Origin: Bacillus sp. FJAT-26390 | Lineage (GTDB): Bacteria; Bacillota; Bacilli; Paenibacillales; Paenibacillaceae | NCBI RefSeq assembly: GCF_001682865.1 | Contig: NZ_MAQX01000011.1 | Location: forward strand, 712,987 to 776,986 | Direction: 5' to 3' | Length of the DNA stretch: 64,000 bases | In this document: positions 24,770 through 33,486 of the stretch, piece after piece | Position numbering within the stretch: the first letter of the stretch is position 1 | Layout: each line of letters starts with the position of its first letter | Program-made: the position numbers and the translations under genes | Notes under the pieces: model-generated | Told to the model about the DNA's origin: nothing | Database searches by the model: none | Seen by the model: the letters and a program-made list of their open reading frames with translations, nothing else

Positions 24770-24812
24770 ATAAAGCAACCGGAGCGCGATCACTCCGGCT
24801 GTTCTTTTTTTC
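24770..24812. terminator. Terminator between the DUF3905-like gene and the bacilliredoxin gene
   Basis: A six-pair stem CCGGAG/CTCCGG (24780 region) is followed on the + strand by CTGTTCTTTTTTT and on the minus strand by TTGCTTTATTTT. It lies just downstream of the minus-strand DUF3905-like gene. Confidence 0.65.
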
Positions 24813-25188
24813 ATGTGGAATCGGGAGAACGGCTCGGATCATCGAGGCCATACGCTGCATTTTTGTCAGGATGGGCAAACAATCCTTCCTTCGGCGGCAG
24901 CCCCTTCTCGAAAATATCCCGGTTCTCCGCCGTCAAGAAGCCTATGTCCTTAAACGGATGCACCCATTCGTCGCCCGCCATGATAGCCGGATCGGTATCC
25001 TCGCTCCACTGTGAGAGCGGCGAATCCGGCGACTCATATTGATGATCGCCGATGACGATTCCATATTGATTCACAAAAGGCTCGCGGCTTCCGCGTCCAT
25101 CCTGAAATTGAGGCAAAAACTCGATCTCATACGGATCTAGAGACGGATCATCGACATGCTTCTTGCTCTCATGATTATCCGCAGGCAC
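24811..25188 (-). CDS. DUF3905-like hydrophilic protein
   Basis: 125 residues, acidic, without membrane segments. The core DPAIMAGDEWVHPFKDIGF and FVNQYGIVIGDHQYES matches what I recall of DUF3905 in spore-forming Bacillota; function unknown. The start is GTG 25188, seven bases after GGAGGTGATC. It directly follows a 46-residue small protein gene, 15 bases apart, in the same transcript. Confidence 0.65.
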   Translation of the reverse strand: MPADNHESKKHVDDPSLDPYEIEFLPQFQDGRGSREPFVNQYGIVIGDHQYESPDSPLSQWSEDTDPAIMAGDEWVHPFKDIGFLTAENRDIFEKGLPPKEGLFAHPDKNAAYGLDDPSRSPDST

Positions 25189-25203
25189 ATGATCACCTCC
25201 GGG

Positions 25204-25344
25204 CTAAATGGACGGACGATTAGGTCCATCCAGCTTTTTGTCAAAACCAGCGGACTCTGGCGACTTGCCTTGCTCTGCCGCGTTTTTCGCAGCTTGCTGC
25301 GCCTGCTCGGCCGAACGGTTTTTTTGTTCATTTTGCTGTGACAA
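25204..25344 (-). CDS. Small hydrophilic protein, 46 residues
   Basis: Too short for usual gene finding but well supported. The TTG start at 25344 has GGGAGGAGG eight bases upstream, and the protein is rich in Gln, Ala, Lys and Asn (SQQNEQKNRSAEQAQ) with C-terminal KLDGPNRPSI. The composition and ending are like small spore-associated proteins, but I could not assign it to a known SASP family. It ends 15 bases before the DUF3905-like start, suggesting a two-gene sporulation-linked operon. Confidence 0.72.
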   Translation of the reverse strand: MSQQNEQKNRSAEQAQQAAKNAAEQGKSPESAGFDKKLDGPNRPSI

Positions 25345-25425
25345 TGCTAACGCCTCCTCCCTTTATACTTATAACCTATAGTGCGGGTTATCGTTCAAAG
25401 GTAGTATGCGCCAATCCGTCCTTCC

Positions 25426-25878
25426 TTATAAATCCTGTGAGAGCCGCACCATATCGACAACCTGTATCCCGTTTTCATAAATCGGCTCCGAATAATGTCT
25501 TACAAAAAAATCCCGGTCAATGCTCGTCATGCGAAAGCCGCATTTCTGATAGAGAGCAAGCTGGGCAACCCCTGAGTTGCCCGTTCCTATTTCAATCGTT
25601 TTGTGGCCCTGCTTCACTGCTTGCTGAATCGCATGCTTCACCAGTTGCTTTCCTATCCCCTTGCCTTGGTGGTTTTCTGCGACAGCCACATTTACGATTT
25701 CGACCGTATCCGGCCTAGTCGGCAGCAGCACATACTCCCCGATTATTTCGTTATCTAGAACTGCGACATAACACTTACCGCGCTTTAAATATTGCGAAAC
25801 AAGCGCCTCAGAGGGGTCTGCCAGCAGCAGCAGTTCCATCGGAGGCTGCTCTTCCTTTAAAAGCTCTCGTATTTCCAC
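25426..25878 (-). CDS. GNAT-family N-acetyltransferase
   Basis: 150 residues with the acetyl-CoA pyrophosphate loop VAVAENHQGKGIGKQLVKHA and the following strand KTIEIGTGNSGVAQLALYQKCGF, the YjcF/RimI-like GNAT signature. GTG 25878 is chosen since AAGGAGC lies eight bases upstream; the ORF extends to 25941 without a ribosome site. The acetylated substrate is unknown. It follows the histidine kinase gene by 79 bases. Confidence 0.88.
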   Translation of the reverse strand: MEIRELLKEEQPPMELLLLADPSEALVSQYLKRGKCYVAVLDNEIIGEYVLLPTRPDTVEIVNVAVAENHQGKGIGKQLVKHAIQQAVKQGHKTIEIGTGNSGVAQLALYQKCGFRMTSIDRDFFVRHYSEPIYENGIQVVDMVRLSQDL

Positions 25879-25957
25879 CTGCAACGCTCCTTTTTTTCCA
25901 TCGCTACATAAATGCAAAAAGAACCATAAATGAATGAACACTCATTTACAGCCCACT

Positions 25958-27631
25958 TTACGCTAAACTAGCTTTCTCCTCGGGCAGGAAGAAGGTGACG
26001 ATAAACGTTGTCCCATGACCTTCCTTGGACTCCACGTCTATCCGTCCGTTATGGCGCTCCGCGATGCTAAGGCAAAGCGGCAGTCCCAAACCCGTACCCT
26101 GCGTCTTCGTTGAAAAAAACGGCTCGAACAAATGCTTCATTTGTTCTTGAGAGATGCCTACGCCTTGATCGGCTATTCGCAACTCTACTTTGTTATCGTA
26201 ATAGCTCGTGCTAATAAATAATAAGCCTTTTTCACTCATGGCTTCCATACCGTTGCGGGCAATGTTGAGAAACAGCTGCTTAATCTCTCGGTTGTTCATC
26301 ATGATAAGCGGCAGGCCTTCACAAAGCTCCACTTCAATCGTCTGCCCGCGCAGGTTCGCGTCCGCGTTCAATAACGGAATAAGCTCGTTAATAATATCAT
26401 GCAGAGATGACGGCTCCATCGTGAGCGCCCTATTTTGTGCGAGCGACAAAAAGTCGCTAATAATCATGTTCGCCCGGTCAAGCTCTTCGATTACGATTCG
26501 GAAATATTCTTGTTGGTTATTTGGGCTGCGTTCCTGTATAAGCTGCACAAAACCGCGAATAACCGCCATTGGATTACGAATCTCATGCGTGATGCTCGCT
26601 GCCATTTGACCGACTAGGCTTAGCCGTTCCATTCGGCCAACCTCGTCCTTAAGCTGACTCAGCTCCGTAATATCCTGTGCGATAAGCGCCGCGCCCGCAT
26701 TTTGATCCGTTAAGGAGGTTCGCAGCGATATCGTCGTTAACAGCAGCATTTTGTCCCCATCGGCGAACGGAACAAGCGAGGACTTCTTGCCATTAAGCGC
26801 TTGATAGAGCAGCTTGACACAAGCATCTCCGTATCCGCTCTGAAATACGAGCGGAAAGGCTGTACCCAGCAGCTGCTTTGCTCTTATATACTCTGATCCC
26901 AAGCTTAACAATCTCGTTGCCATTTCGTTAGAATGTGTTATTTGCCCTTCACGATCAACGACGATCACCCCAAAGGATGTCTCGTCTATAAATTGCTGCA
27001 GCTTCTCTACTTCATTTCGATAATTAGCCGATATCCGTTTCACTTCATCATTGAGCAGCTTCTTTTCCTGCACGCTCTCGATCATAAAGATGGACAGCCA
27101 CGTTGCCGTCAGTGATGCAGATATGGAAAGAATGAGCCCTATAACTATGCCAAACGACCAAGTTGCCTCGCTGAATGAAATAAAAGCGGTAACTGAAATA
27201 CTGAAATAAAGCATTAATATGATCATTAGAAGTGTGCCTTTATATTCCTTGCTGAGTGCCGATGCTCGCTTGAAAGGACGGATGGAAAACAGCATTAGCG
27301 TAACAAAGCCAACGACAAACAAAATAAAGCTGACGGATTCCCATATGCTGTCCAGCATCGGTACTCTAAGGACTATGTAAATGAAGGTTAGTACGGTCAG
27401 TGTTGGAAAACCTCCATAGAGCGAGCCTAGCAAATATGGAATAAGACGAAAATCAACTTCATAATCGAACACATTTGGAGCTGTCAGCATGCATAGTATC
27501 ATTGAAGTTCCACAAAAAATGCCCATAAAAAACGGCATTCCCTTCCAGCCTTGCTCTTTGTCATGCCAAAGCTGGAAGGCGAAAACAGGCAATAAGGATA
27601 AAATGAATTGTAACAGCAATTCCTTTAACAC
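25958..27631 (-). CDS. Membrane sensor histidine kinase, KinB/KinD-like
   Basis: 557 residues. Six or so membrane helices in residues 1-185 (5TM-LYT type) lead to a PAS domain (about residues 213-325), a HisKA dimerisation helix with His349 in ASITHEIRNP and an HATPase domain (N box NIARNGMEA, GVGIS, GTGLGLPLC). This layout is that of sporulation kinases that feed Spo0F/Spo0A. No partner response regulator is adjacent, in keeping with phosphorelay kinases. Start GTG 27631 with GGGGGA eleven bases upstream is the best available. Confidence 0.85.
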   Translation of the reverse strand: MLKELLLQFILSLLPVFAFQLWHDKEQGWKGMPFFMGIFCGTSMILCMLTAPNVFDYEVDFRLIPYLLGSLYGGFPTLTVLTFIYIVLRVPMLDSIWESVSFILFVVGFVTLMLFSIRPFKRASALSKEYKGTLLMIILMLYFSISVTAFISFSEATWSFGIVIGLILSISASLTATWLSIFMIESVQEKKLLNDEVKRISANYRNEVEKLQQFIDETSFGVIVVDREGQITHSNEMATRLLSLGSEYIRAKQLLGTAFPLVFQSGYGDACVKLLYQALNGKKSSLVPFADGDKMLLLTTISLRTSLTDQNAGAALIAQDITELSQLKDEVGRMERLSLVGQMAASITHEIRNPMAVIRGFVQLIQERSPNNQQEYFRIVIEELDRANMIISDFLSLAQNRALTMEPSSLHDIINELIPLLNADANLRGQTIEVELCEGLPLIMMNNREIKQLFLNIARNGMEAMSEKGLLFISTSYYDNKVELRIADQGVGISQEQMKHLFEPFFSTKTQGTGLGLPLCLSIAERHNGRIDVESKEGHGTTFIVTFFLPEEKASLA

Positions 27632-27743
27632 AGCCGATCGGTTCCCCCTACTCGCGCTCCGAATGCATGTCCCTTATTTAGTTAGCCTTTCATTACCAAG
27701 TATATGAATCTATTAATCCGATTAAAACATAAAAGGCAGCTAT

Positions 27744-28583
27744 TTACAATTGTTCCTCCATCCAATTTATCATTTCTAAAATAGCCTTCTCTCCTTCTAT
27801 ATCGTTGTGGAGCTCATGCAGCCCGCCATCCCACCGTCTGAAATGACATAACGCTGCAACATTTTCAGCAAGAAGGGAGCTGGCATCAAATGAAGTGACA
27901 CGATCGGAGGTTCCATGCATGAGCAGCAAAGGAACCTGCAGATTAGCGGCATTTGCGAGTGCCCACTCGCCGCCTGCGCCAACCTCGGTGAAGGTATGCA
28001 GCGTAATTTTTGTATGGCATAAAGGGTCTTCCACTATTGGCGCCGCTTGATCATAGCCAGGGCGAAATAAATCGGCGGGATTTAAGCCCGTTGACTGCTG
28101 CATCGTCGGAACGATAGAGGCAAGCCGGCGTCCGAACCACTCCACCGCCGGATGCGGCCTGAAAGCGAGTCGCAGCCATGGGCTTGTCAGCATGAGTCCT
28201 TGAATAGGCGGATGAAGGCGCAGCGCGCAGTTTAACGCGACATTGCCCCCCATGCTATGGCCGTATAAGAAAATTGGCACGCCAGGATGGCGCTTGCCTG
28301 CGTCTTCGATCATAAGAGCGGCATCGCTCGCAGCTGCGCCAATCGAATGCATATGGCCCCGCTTCCCTGATGAGCGGCCGTGCCCATGCTGGTCCAGCGC
28401 AATAAGGGCTATGCCAGCCTCCGTAAAATGAGCTGCAACATGCTTATATCGATCGCCATGCTCGCCCATTCCGTGTACAAGACATACGACAGCTTTTAAT
28501 TCATGCGCTTCAGGCTTCCATTCCCGCAAAAATAAGGTTGAGCCCTTTGCCCCTGTTAATTGCCATTCCTCACGCAGCATCAT
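27744..28583 (-). CDS. Monoacylglycerol-lipase-like alpha/beta hydrolase
   Basis: About 279 residues. Motifs are LVHGMGEHGDRY, nucleophile elbow YGHSMGGN, Asp in LMHGTSDRVTS and His in DGGLHELHNDIEGE, an intact serine hydrolase triad of the lysophospholipase/monoglyceride lipase type. The frame extends to 28706, but AAAGGCGG just before the ATG pair at 28583/28580 sets the start. Its 5' end faces the divergent flavoprotein with only 59 bases between them, so they share a promoter region. Confidence 0.88.
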   Translation of the reverse strand: MMLREEWQLTGAKGSTLFLREWKPEAHELKAVVCLVHGMGEHGDRYKHVAAHFTEAGIALIALDQHGHGRSSGKRGHMHSIGAAASDAALMIEDAGKRHPGVPIFLYGHSMGGNVALNCALRLHPPIQGLMLTSPWLRLAFRPHPAVEWFGRRLASIVPTMQQSTGLNPADLFRPGYDQAAPIVEDPLCHTKITLHTFTEVGAGGEWALANAANLQVPLLLMHGTSDRVTSFDASSLLAENVAALCHFRRWDGGLHELHNDIEGEKAILEMINWMEEQL

Positions 28584-28642
28584 AACGCCGCCTTTCATTT
28601 GTGGTATTATATATCTACTAATAATATAGCAGGTGGAACGAG

Positions 28643-29899
28643 ATGCAATATGATGCAATTGTAATTGGCGGCGGCTCTGCCGGGTTAATGGCGAGCATAG
28701 CCGCAAGCAAGGATGGCGCTAAAGTGCTCCTGCTCGATAAAGGAGATAAATTAGGCCGCAAGCTCGGCATATCAGGCGGCGGCCGGTGCAATGTCACGAA
28801 TAATAAAGATTTGGACGAGCTAATCAAGCATATTCCCGGCAATGGCCGGTTTCTTCACAGCACCTTTGCCAATTTCAACAATAAAGACATTATCGCTTTT
28901 TTCGAAAATCTTGGGATTGCGCTCAAGGAAGAGGACAATGGCCGCATGTTCCCTGTGTCTGACAAAGCCAAAACCGTCGTGGATACGCTTGTTAATCAAG
29001 TTCGGAATCAAGGCGTCAAAATCATGTTAAACGCTCCCGTCGATCATATCATGTATGGCGAAGGAAAAGTGACAGGCGTGCGCACCAAATCCGGCGAGAC
29101 GTTCCGCAGCAGAAGCGTAATCGTCGCCTCCGGCGGCAAATCGGTGCCGCAGACCGGCTCGACCGGAGACGGCTACGCTTGGGCGGAGAAAGCCGGCCAC
29201 TCGATTACCGAGCTGTTCCCTACCGAGGTTCCGCTCACGTCGAATGAGCCTTTCATTACGAGCAAGGAGCTGCAGGGCTTATCCTTAAGGGACGTGGCAT
29301 TGTCGGTCATGAACCCGAAGGGAAAGCAGATCATACAGCACCAAGGAGACATGCTGTTTACGCATTTTGGCATCTCCGGCCCAATCGTCCTGCGGTGCAG
29401 CCAGTTCGTGGTCAAAGCTTTGAAGCAATTCGGCACGGGCAATATTGAAGTTGCGATCGACCTCATGCCGGATAAAAGCAAGGACGAGGTATACAAAGAA
29501 ACGATGAGGCTCACCGAGCTCGAATCCAAAAAAACGATTAAAAATGTGCTTAAAGGTTATTTGCCCGAAAAAATGATTCCGATTCTGCTCCAAAAGGCAG
29601 GCTTGCCGGATAGCCTTACTTACGATAATATTCCAAAGCAGGATTGGATAGCTCTATCCCAGCTTATTAAACATTTTCCGATTAGAGTGTACGGATCGCT
29701 TTCCATAGAAGATGCGTTCGTAACGGGCGGGGGCATTAACTTGAAGGAAGTGGATCCAAAAACGATGCAGTCGAAGCTGATGGATGGGCTGTACTTCTGT
29801 GGAGAGATTTTGGACATTCATGGCTATACCGGAGGCTATAACATAACCGCCGCATTCTCAACCGGCTACACGGCCGGTTTGCACGCGGTGCTTCAATAA
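28643..29899 (+). CDS. HI0933/BaiN-like FAD-dependent oxidoreductase
   Basis: 418 residues with [14 protein letters not shown] (residues 8-21), a basic loop [16 protein letters not shown] and the C-terminal [23 protein letters not shown]. These mark the HI0933-type flavoprotein family, whose reactions are largely unknown but include BaiN-like bile-acid or steroid reductases in gut species. The ATG at 28643 has AGGTGGAACGAG upstream. It ends at a bidirectional terminator. Confidence 0.92.
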   Translation: MQYDAIVIGGGSAGLMASIAASKDGAKVLLLDKGDKLGRKLGISGGGRCNVTNNKDLDELIKHIPGNGRFLHSTFANFNNKDIIAFFENLGIALKEEDNGRMFPVSDKAKTVVDTLVNQVRNQGVKIMLNAPVDHIMYGEGKVTGVRTKSGETFRSRSVIVASGGKSVPQTGSTGDGYAWAEKAGHSITELFPTEVPLTSNEPFITSKELQGLSLRDVALSVMNPKGKQIIQHQGDMLFTHFGISGPIVLRCSQFVVKALKQFGTGNIEVAIDLMPDKSKDEVYKETMRLTELESKKTIKNVLKGYLPEKMIPILLQKAGLPDSLTYDNIPKQDWIALSQLIKHFPIRVYGSLSIEDAFVTGGGINLKEVDPKTMQSKLMDGLYFCGEILDIHGYTGGYNITAAFSTGYTAGLHAVLQ

Positions 29900-29906
29900 G
29901 ACATAG

Positions 29907-29951
29907 AAAAAGGCTGATCCATCGTCGCGGGACGTTGGGCCAGCCTTTTCT
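29907..29951. terminator. Bidirectional terminator between convergent genes
   Basis: AAAAGGCTG and CAGCCTTTT (29908-29916 with 29941-29949) form the stem with further pairing inside; A and T runs flank both sides. It ends the + strand flavoprotein gene and the minus-strand gene at 29975. Confidence 0.88.
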
Positions 29952-29974
29952 AATCTTTATGTAAAGATAGGAGA

Positions 29975-30391
29975 CTAAATCCGCACATCCCCCGAGAAAT
30001 GGCCATATGTCCCGGGATCAGGCAGAAACTCCTCGTTAAAATCCGCATCATCGTCACGATTGTGCAGCTCCTCGGAAAATTCGGTGTCCGCATATGCCGA
30101 AGCCGAAGCCCAATCCTCATTCACCAAATGTGCCGGTATCGCGATGGCATCTAGCGAATAAGCGCTGCCTGTTACCGCATCCGCATCGATTTGCGCTTGC
30201 TCGACAAGCTGTCCGCCATGCGATTGCGCGATCTCAAGCGCTGACGTTAGATCGCTTCCCTCCAAATGCACATGCATGCGGCTGCCTTCATGAAGTACGG
30301 TCTCGTAGCCGAGCTCCCGCAGTGTTTCGCAAGCGAGCGCCGCGCTGTCATCATCATTAAATTCAAATAATAAGGCTGAATTAATCGACAA
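29975..30391 (-). CDS. Small protein of unknown function with ferredoxin-like N-terminal domain
   Basis: 138 residues from TTG 30391 (AAAGGAGG five bases upstream). A longer frame also starts at ATG 30424, which has its own GGAGGAGG; a leader of 11 codons may separate the two. The N-terminal 70 residues (ALLFEFNDDDSAALACETL to RMHVHLEGSDLTSALEIAQSHGG) have a beta-alpha-beta pattern like a metal-binding or amino-acid-binding small fold, and the tail is acidic with DDDADFNEEFLPDPGTY. I do not recognise the family. Confidence 0.65.
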   Translation of the reverse strand: MSINSALLFEFNDDDSAALACETLRELGYETVLHEGSRMHVHLEGSDLTSALEIAQSHGGQLVEQAQIDADAVTGSAYSLDAIAIPAHLVNEDWASASAYADTEFSEELHNRDDDADFNEEFLPDPGTYGHFSGDVRI

Positions 30392-30497
30392 TTGTTTTCC
30401 TCCTTTATTCGTTTTGTATAGCATGTCCTCCTCCTGCAAAATCATGTAAAAAGAATTGAAAAATCACATGTTAATAGGCTTACATAAAAAAAAGATG

Positions 30498-30526
30498 TAA
30501 TTATGTTAGGTTTTATGACATAATTA
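30498..30526. promoter_or_regulatory. 8-base inverted repeat upstream of the PAS-HTH gene
   Basis: TAATTATG (30498-30505) and CATAATTA (30519-30526) lie 13 bases apart in an AT-rich stretch 46 to 74 bases before the start at 30573, where promoter elements are expected. It may be an operator for the regulator itself or for the divergent gene at 30391. Confidence 0.35.
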
Positions 30527-30572
30527 TCACATAATATTTTTGGCTACGCTAAATGATGGGAAGGTGTCATCG

Positions 30573-31478
30573 ATGAATCATTTATTTTATCTGCTTTCAG
30601 ATCCTATGCTTATCGTCGAGTTCGACGAATCCCGCTGGTCCATTCGCGATGTCAATCAAGCGTTTGCAACCTTTTCCGGCTTTAAGAAATCTGATCTTAT
30701 GCTGCTCGATCCCTCCACGATCATCTCGACGCAGGAAATCGGCCTTTCCTTCAAGGAAGCCGTTAGCCAGCTCTCTGACGAGGATGCATTCTCGCCCCAA
30801 ATCGAATGCAAGCTAGTTACCAAAACATCGACTCCAGCGGATATCCGTTTGTCCTGCCGCAAGCTTCAGCAAGGGGAGCGAACGGTTTATGTCATCATAT
30901 GCAAGGATTTGCGTGAGGCCAAGTGGATTGACAGCTACATTATGCACAATAAAATTATGGTTTCCTTAATCGTCAATGAGCGCTATACGATCATAAACTT
31001 AAAACATTATTACGCCCCTGTGCAGCAGCCCTCCTCCTTGTATGTCAACAAATCGATATTCGATCTTGTTGCAGAGCACGAGCGCAGCAAGCTAAAACGG
31101 ATATTTGAATATGCCAAAAACAATCGAACTGCTGAATCCGTTGATTTCCAGCTAAAGTTTGATGACCGCTATTACAGTGCCGACGCGGTTATTCAACCTT
31201 TTTACAATGGCAATCGCAGCTTTAAAAACTTTGCTGTTATTTTGACTAGCCTGCACATTAACAATCAGGAGGAGGACCCGTCCTACAAGCTCCGCCTGCT
31301 TATGCTCAGCAAAAACATATCCGTTACCTCTCTTGCGCAATCTACGCTAATCTCGCTTACGACCATTTCCAAAATCCGCAACGGCAAAATTAAAAAGCCC
31401 CAGCGTCTAACGGCCGAATTGATCGCCGGAGAGCTGGGGGTAAGGCCGGAAACGATATGGAGCAGCTTTAAGCGGTAG
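30573..31478 (+). CDS. PAS-domain helix-turn-helix regulator
   Basis: 301 residues. Two PAS-like domains (about residues 3-115 from LFYLLSDPMLIVEFDES, and 125-235 from DSYIMHNKIMVSLIVNERY) precede a C-terminal HTH (SLAQSTLISLTTISKIRNGKIKKP, near residues 252-275). The start ATG 30573 has GGGAAGGTG six bases upstream, while the frame alone reaches 30540. It is cytosolic and probably senses a small ligand or redox state. It converges with a chemoreceptor, 20 bases apart. Target genes unknown. Confidence 0.8.
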   Translation: MNHLFYLLSDPMLIVEFDESRWSIRDVNQAFATFSGFKKSDLMLLDPSTIISTQEIGLSFKEAVSQLSDEDAFSPQIECKLVTKTSTPADIRLSCRKLQQGERTVYVIICKDLREAKWIDSYIMHNKIMVSLIVNERYTIINLKHYYAPVQQPSSLYVNKSIFDLVAEHERSKLKRIFEYAKNNRTAESVDFQLKFDDRYYSADAVIQPFYNGNRSFKNFAVILTSLHINNQEEDPSYKLRLLMLSKNISVTSLAQSTLISLTTISKIRNGKIKKPQRLTAELIAGELGVRPETIWSSFKR

Positions 31479-31497
31479 CTGCTGCTCCTCCCTTTCT

Positions 31498-33213
31498 TTA
31501 GAGCTTGAACCTTTGCGCAACATCATTCATCTCCAGCGCGATTTGACTGAGGCCGTTAGCAGACGATGCAATTTCTTCCGCAGATGCATGCTGCTCTTCG
31601 GAGGAAGCGGATACGCTGCCTGCAATCTCGGAAGTTCGATATGCAATATCCATCATTTGCGTTATCGAGGAGGAAACCTCCTGAGCGCTTGCCGCGAGCT
31701 GCTCGGACGCTGCAGCTACCTCTTGAATTTTGTCCATTACGTTGCTCGATGCCTCTGATATTTGCACGAAGGATCGTCCTGCCTCTTGTATGCCCGCAAG
31801 CCCTTCCTTCGTCTCGGCTTCGCTAATCCGCATCGCTTGGACGGTGAACCCTGTATCGCTCTGAATTTTACTTAATAAATTTGTAATTTTGACGACCGAA
31901 TCCGCAGACTGCGTAGATAGCTTGCGCACTTCCTCTGCAACGACTGCAAAGCCCTTCCCATGCTCGCCTGCCCTCGCCGCCTCAATAGCTGCATTCAATG
32001 CGAGCAGGTTCGTTTGCTTCGAAATACTGCCAATCATATCGGAAACGGCACCAATATTGCGGGTATGCGCTGCGAGCTGCTCCACCTGCTCGGCTGCCTG
32101 CCTGACCGTCTCGTCGATCGAAGTCATTTTGTGAACGACGTACGCAATTGACTCTCCTCCTGCCCGGGAACGCTCTGCTGCATCGGCAGACAGCTCAGAT
32201 ACGTAGGAGCTTGTCTCCGCTATTCGCTGAATCCCCGTGGCCATTTCCTCCGAGGCGCGGTTTATTTCTTGGAAGCTGTGCACCTGTTCCTCAGAGCCTG
32301 AGGCTACCTCCCGGAAGCCGGTTACCGCTTGCTTCGCCGAGCTGCGATTTTGCTCAGATACAGCCAGCATTTCTTCAGATGAGGCCGATATGCTCATAGA
32401 GGCGCCCTGCACGCTCATAATGGCCGCGCGGAGCGACTCCACCATATGTGCGGACGCTTTTACCATCTCCCCAATTTCATCGCGGTTTTTAACGTTTGGC
32501 ACCTTCACATTCAAGTTTCCTAATGCGACTTCGCTAAGCACGTACGCTGTTTTGCTGATTGGAGCTGAGATCGCTCTGCTGACATACCAGATTAAAGCTC
32601 CAACGAGCAGCGCCGCGACGAGGAGACCGGTAACAATAGTCAGATTGCTTTGTTTATGTAATTCGCCGCTTTCCTTAACCGCTTTGTCCGACCCTTCACG
32701 ATTGAGGCGAATTAGCGTGTCCGTGAAGGTCTGCATCGTCTTGAACGACGATTCTGACTCTGTGAGCGCCTCTTCTACTTCCGCGTTGTTGTTTGGCTTA
32801 ACGGCAGCGAGCATCACTTTGCGATAAATCGCAATATAAGATTTCCATTCTCCGCCAAGCGACTTTGAAATGTTCATGTCCTCGTTTTTGGAGCGATTTG
32901 TCACGTAATCATTGAACAGCTCGTCAATCATGCTTATCGTGTAGTCCCCATCAGCAAGCAGCATTTCCTTCTTTATCGGCTCGTTTGCGGCTGCGACCTT
33001 GATCTGCAAAGTAAATAAATGCTCGGTTAAATAGTTGATGCGATGAATCGTTTCTATATTTTTTAACCAAGTGTTCGAGATGACCTCCGTTTGAACGTTC
33101 ATTTTTTCCGTCATCTTAAATACGAATAAGCCATTCGCCAGCAATATAATCAAAATACTTAAGAAGGAAACAGTCAGCTTTCTGCTTACGGTCATTCGCA
33201 TCTTTCGTTTCAT
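31498..33213 (-). CDS. Methyl-accepting chemotaxis protein
   Basis: 571 residues with two membrane helices (near residues 10-30 and 200-220), a four-helix-bundle extracellular sensor between them, a HAMP domain and a cytoplasmic coiled-coil hairpin with the conserved tip [23 protein letters not shown] segment ([24 protein letters not shown]). It signals ligand binding to CheA/CheW. ATG 33213 with GAGGAGG eight bases upstream is the start. No signalling partner genes are near. Confidence 0.94.
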   Translation of the reverse strand: MKRKMRMTVSRKLTVSFLSILIILLANGLFVFKMTEKMNVQTEVISNTWLKNIETIHRINYLTEHLFTLQIKVAAANEPIKKEMLLADGDYTISMIDELFNDYVTNRSKNEDMNISKSLGGEWKSYIAIYRKVMLAAVKPNNNAEVEEALTESESSFKTMQTFTDTLIRLNREGSDKAVKESGELHKQSNLTIVTGLLVAALLVGALIWYVSRAISAPISKTAYVLSEVALGNLNVKVPNVKNRDEIGEMVKASAHMVESLRAAIMSVQGASMSISASSEEMLAVSEQNRSSAKQAVTGFREVASGSEEQVHSFQEINRASEEMATGIQRIAETSSYVSELSADAAERSRAGGESIAYVVHKMTSIDETVRQAAEQVEQLAAHTRNIGAVSDMIGSISKQTNLLALNAAIEAARAGEHGKGFAVVAEEVRKLSTQSADSVVKITNLLSKIQSDTGFTVQAMRISEAETKEGLAGIQEAGRSFVQISEASSNVMDKIQEVAAASEQLAASAQEVSSSITQMMDIAYRTSEIAGSVSASSEEQHASAEEIASSANGLSQIALEMNDVAQRFKL

Positions 33214-33423
33214 GGTTGTGTCCTCCTCAAGGATATGGGGCAATTAATTATAAATTGCTTTCTATGTAAGTATAGCTCACATTTCGATTGGGACTAAAGA
33301 TTCATAATCTCTGCAAAACAAGGTCTACAGACATGCAATCCTCTGTTAAAAGCACAATAGCTTCCTTTTGTGGATAAATGTTTAAAACATTAAATGAAAC
33401 GTGCTTTTCTGGAGCCTTTTGCG

Positions 33424-33471
33424 AAAAAAAAAAGGGACTGTCATTCTCCGCAGAGAATAACAGTCCCTTTT
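33424..33471. terminator. Bidirectional terminator after xylB
   Basis: GGGACTGTCATTCTC pairs with its complement (33434-33448 region with 33453-33468), bounded by an A run and a T run. It lies directly downstream of xylB on the minus strand. Confidence 0.88.
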
Positions 33472-33486
33472 AACTACTCCATTAGC

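Noticed and set aside
33214..33486. A gene in the gap between the chemoreceptor and xylB
   Set aside because: No frame with a ribosome site was seen; the gap holds promoter-like AT-rich DNA and the xylB terminator.
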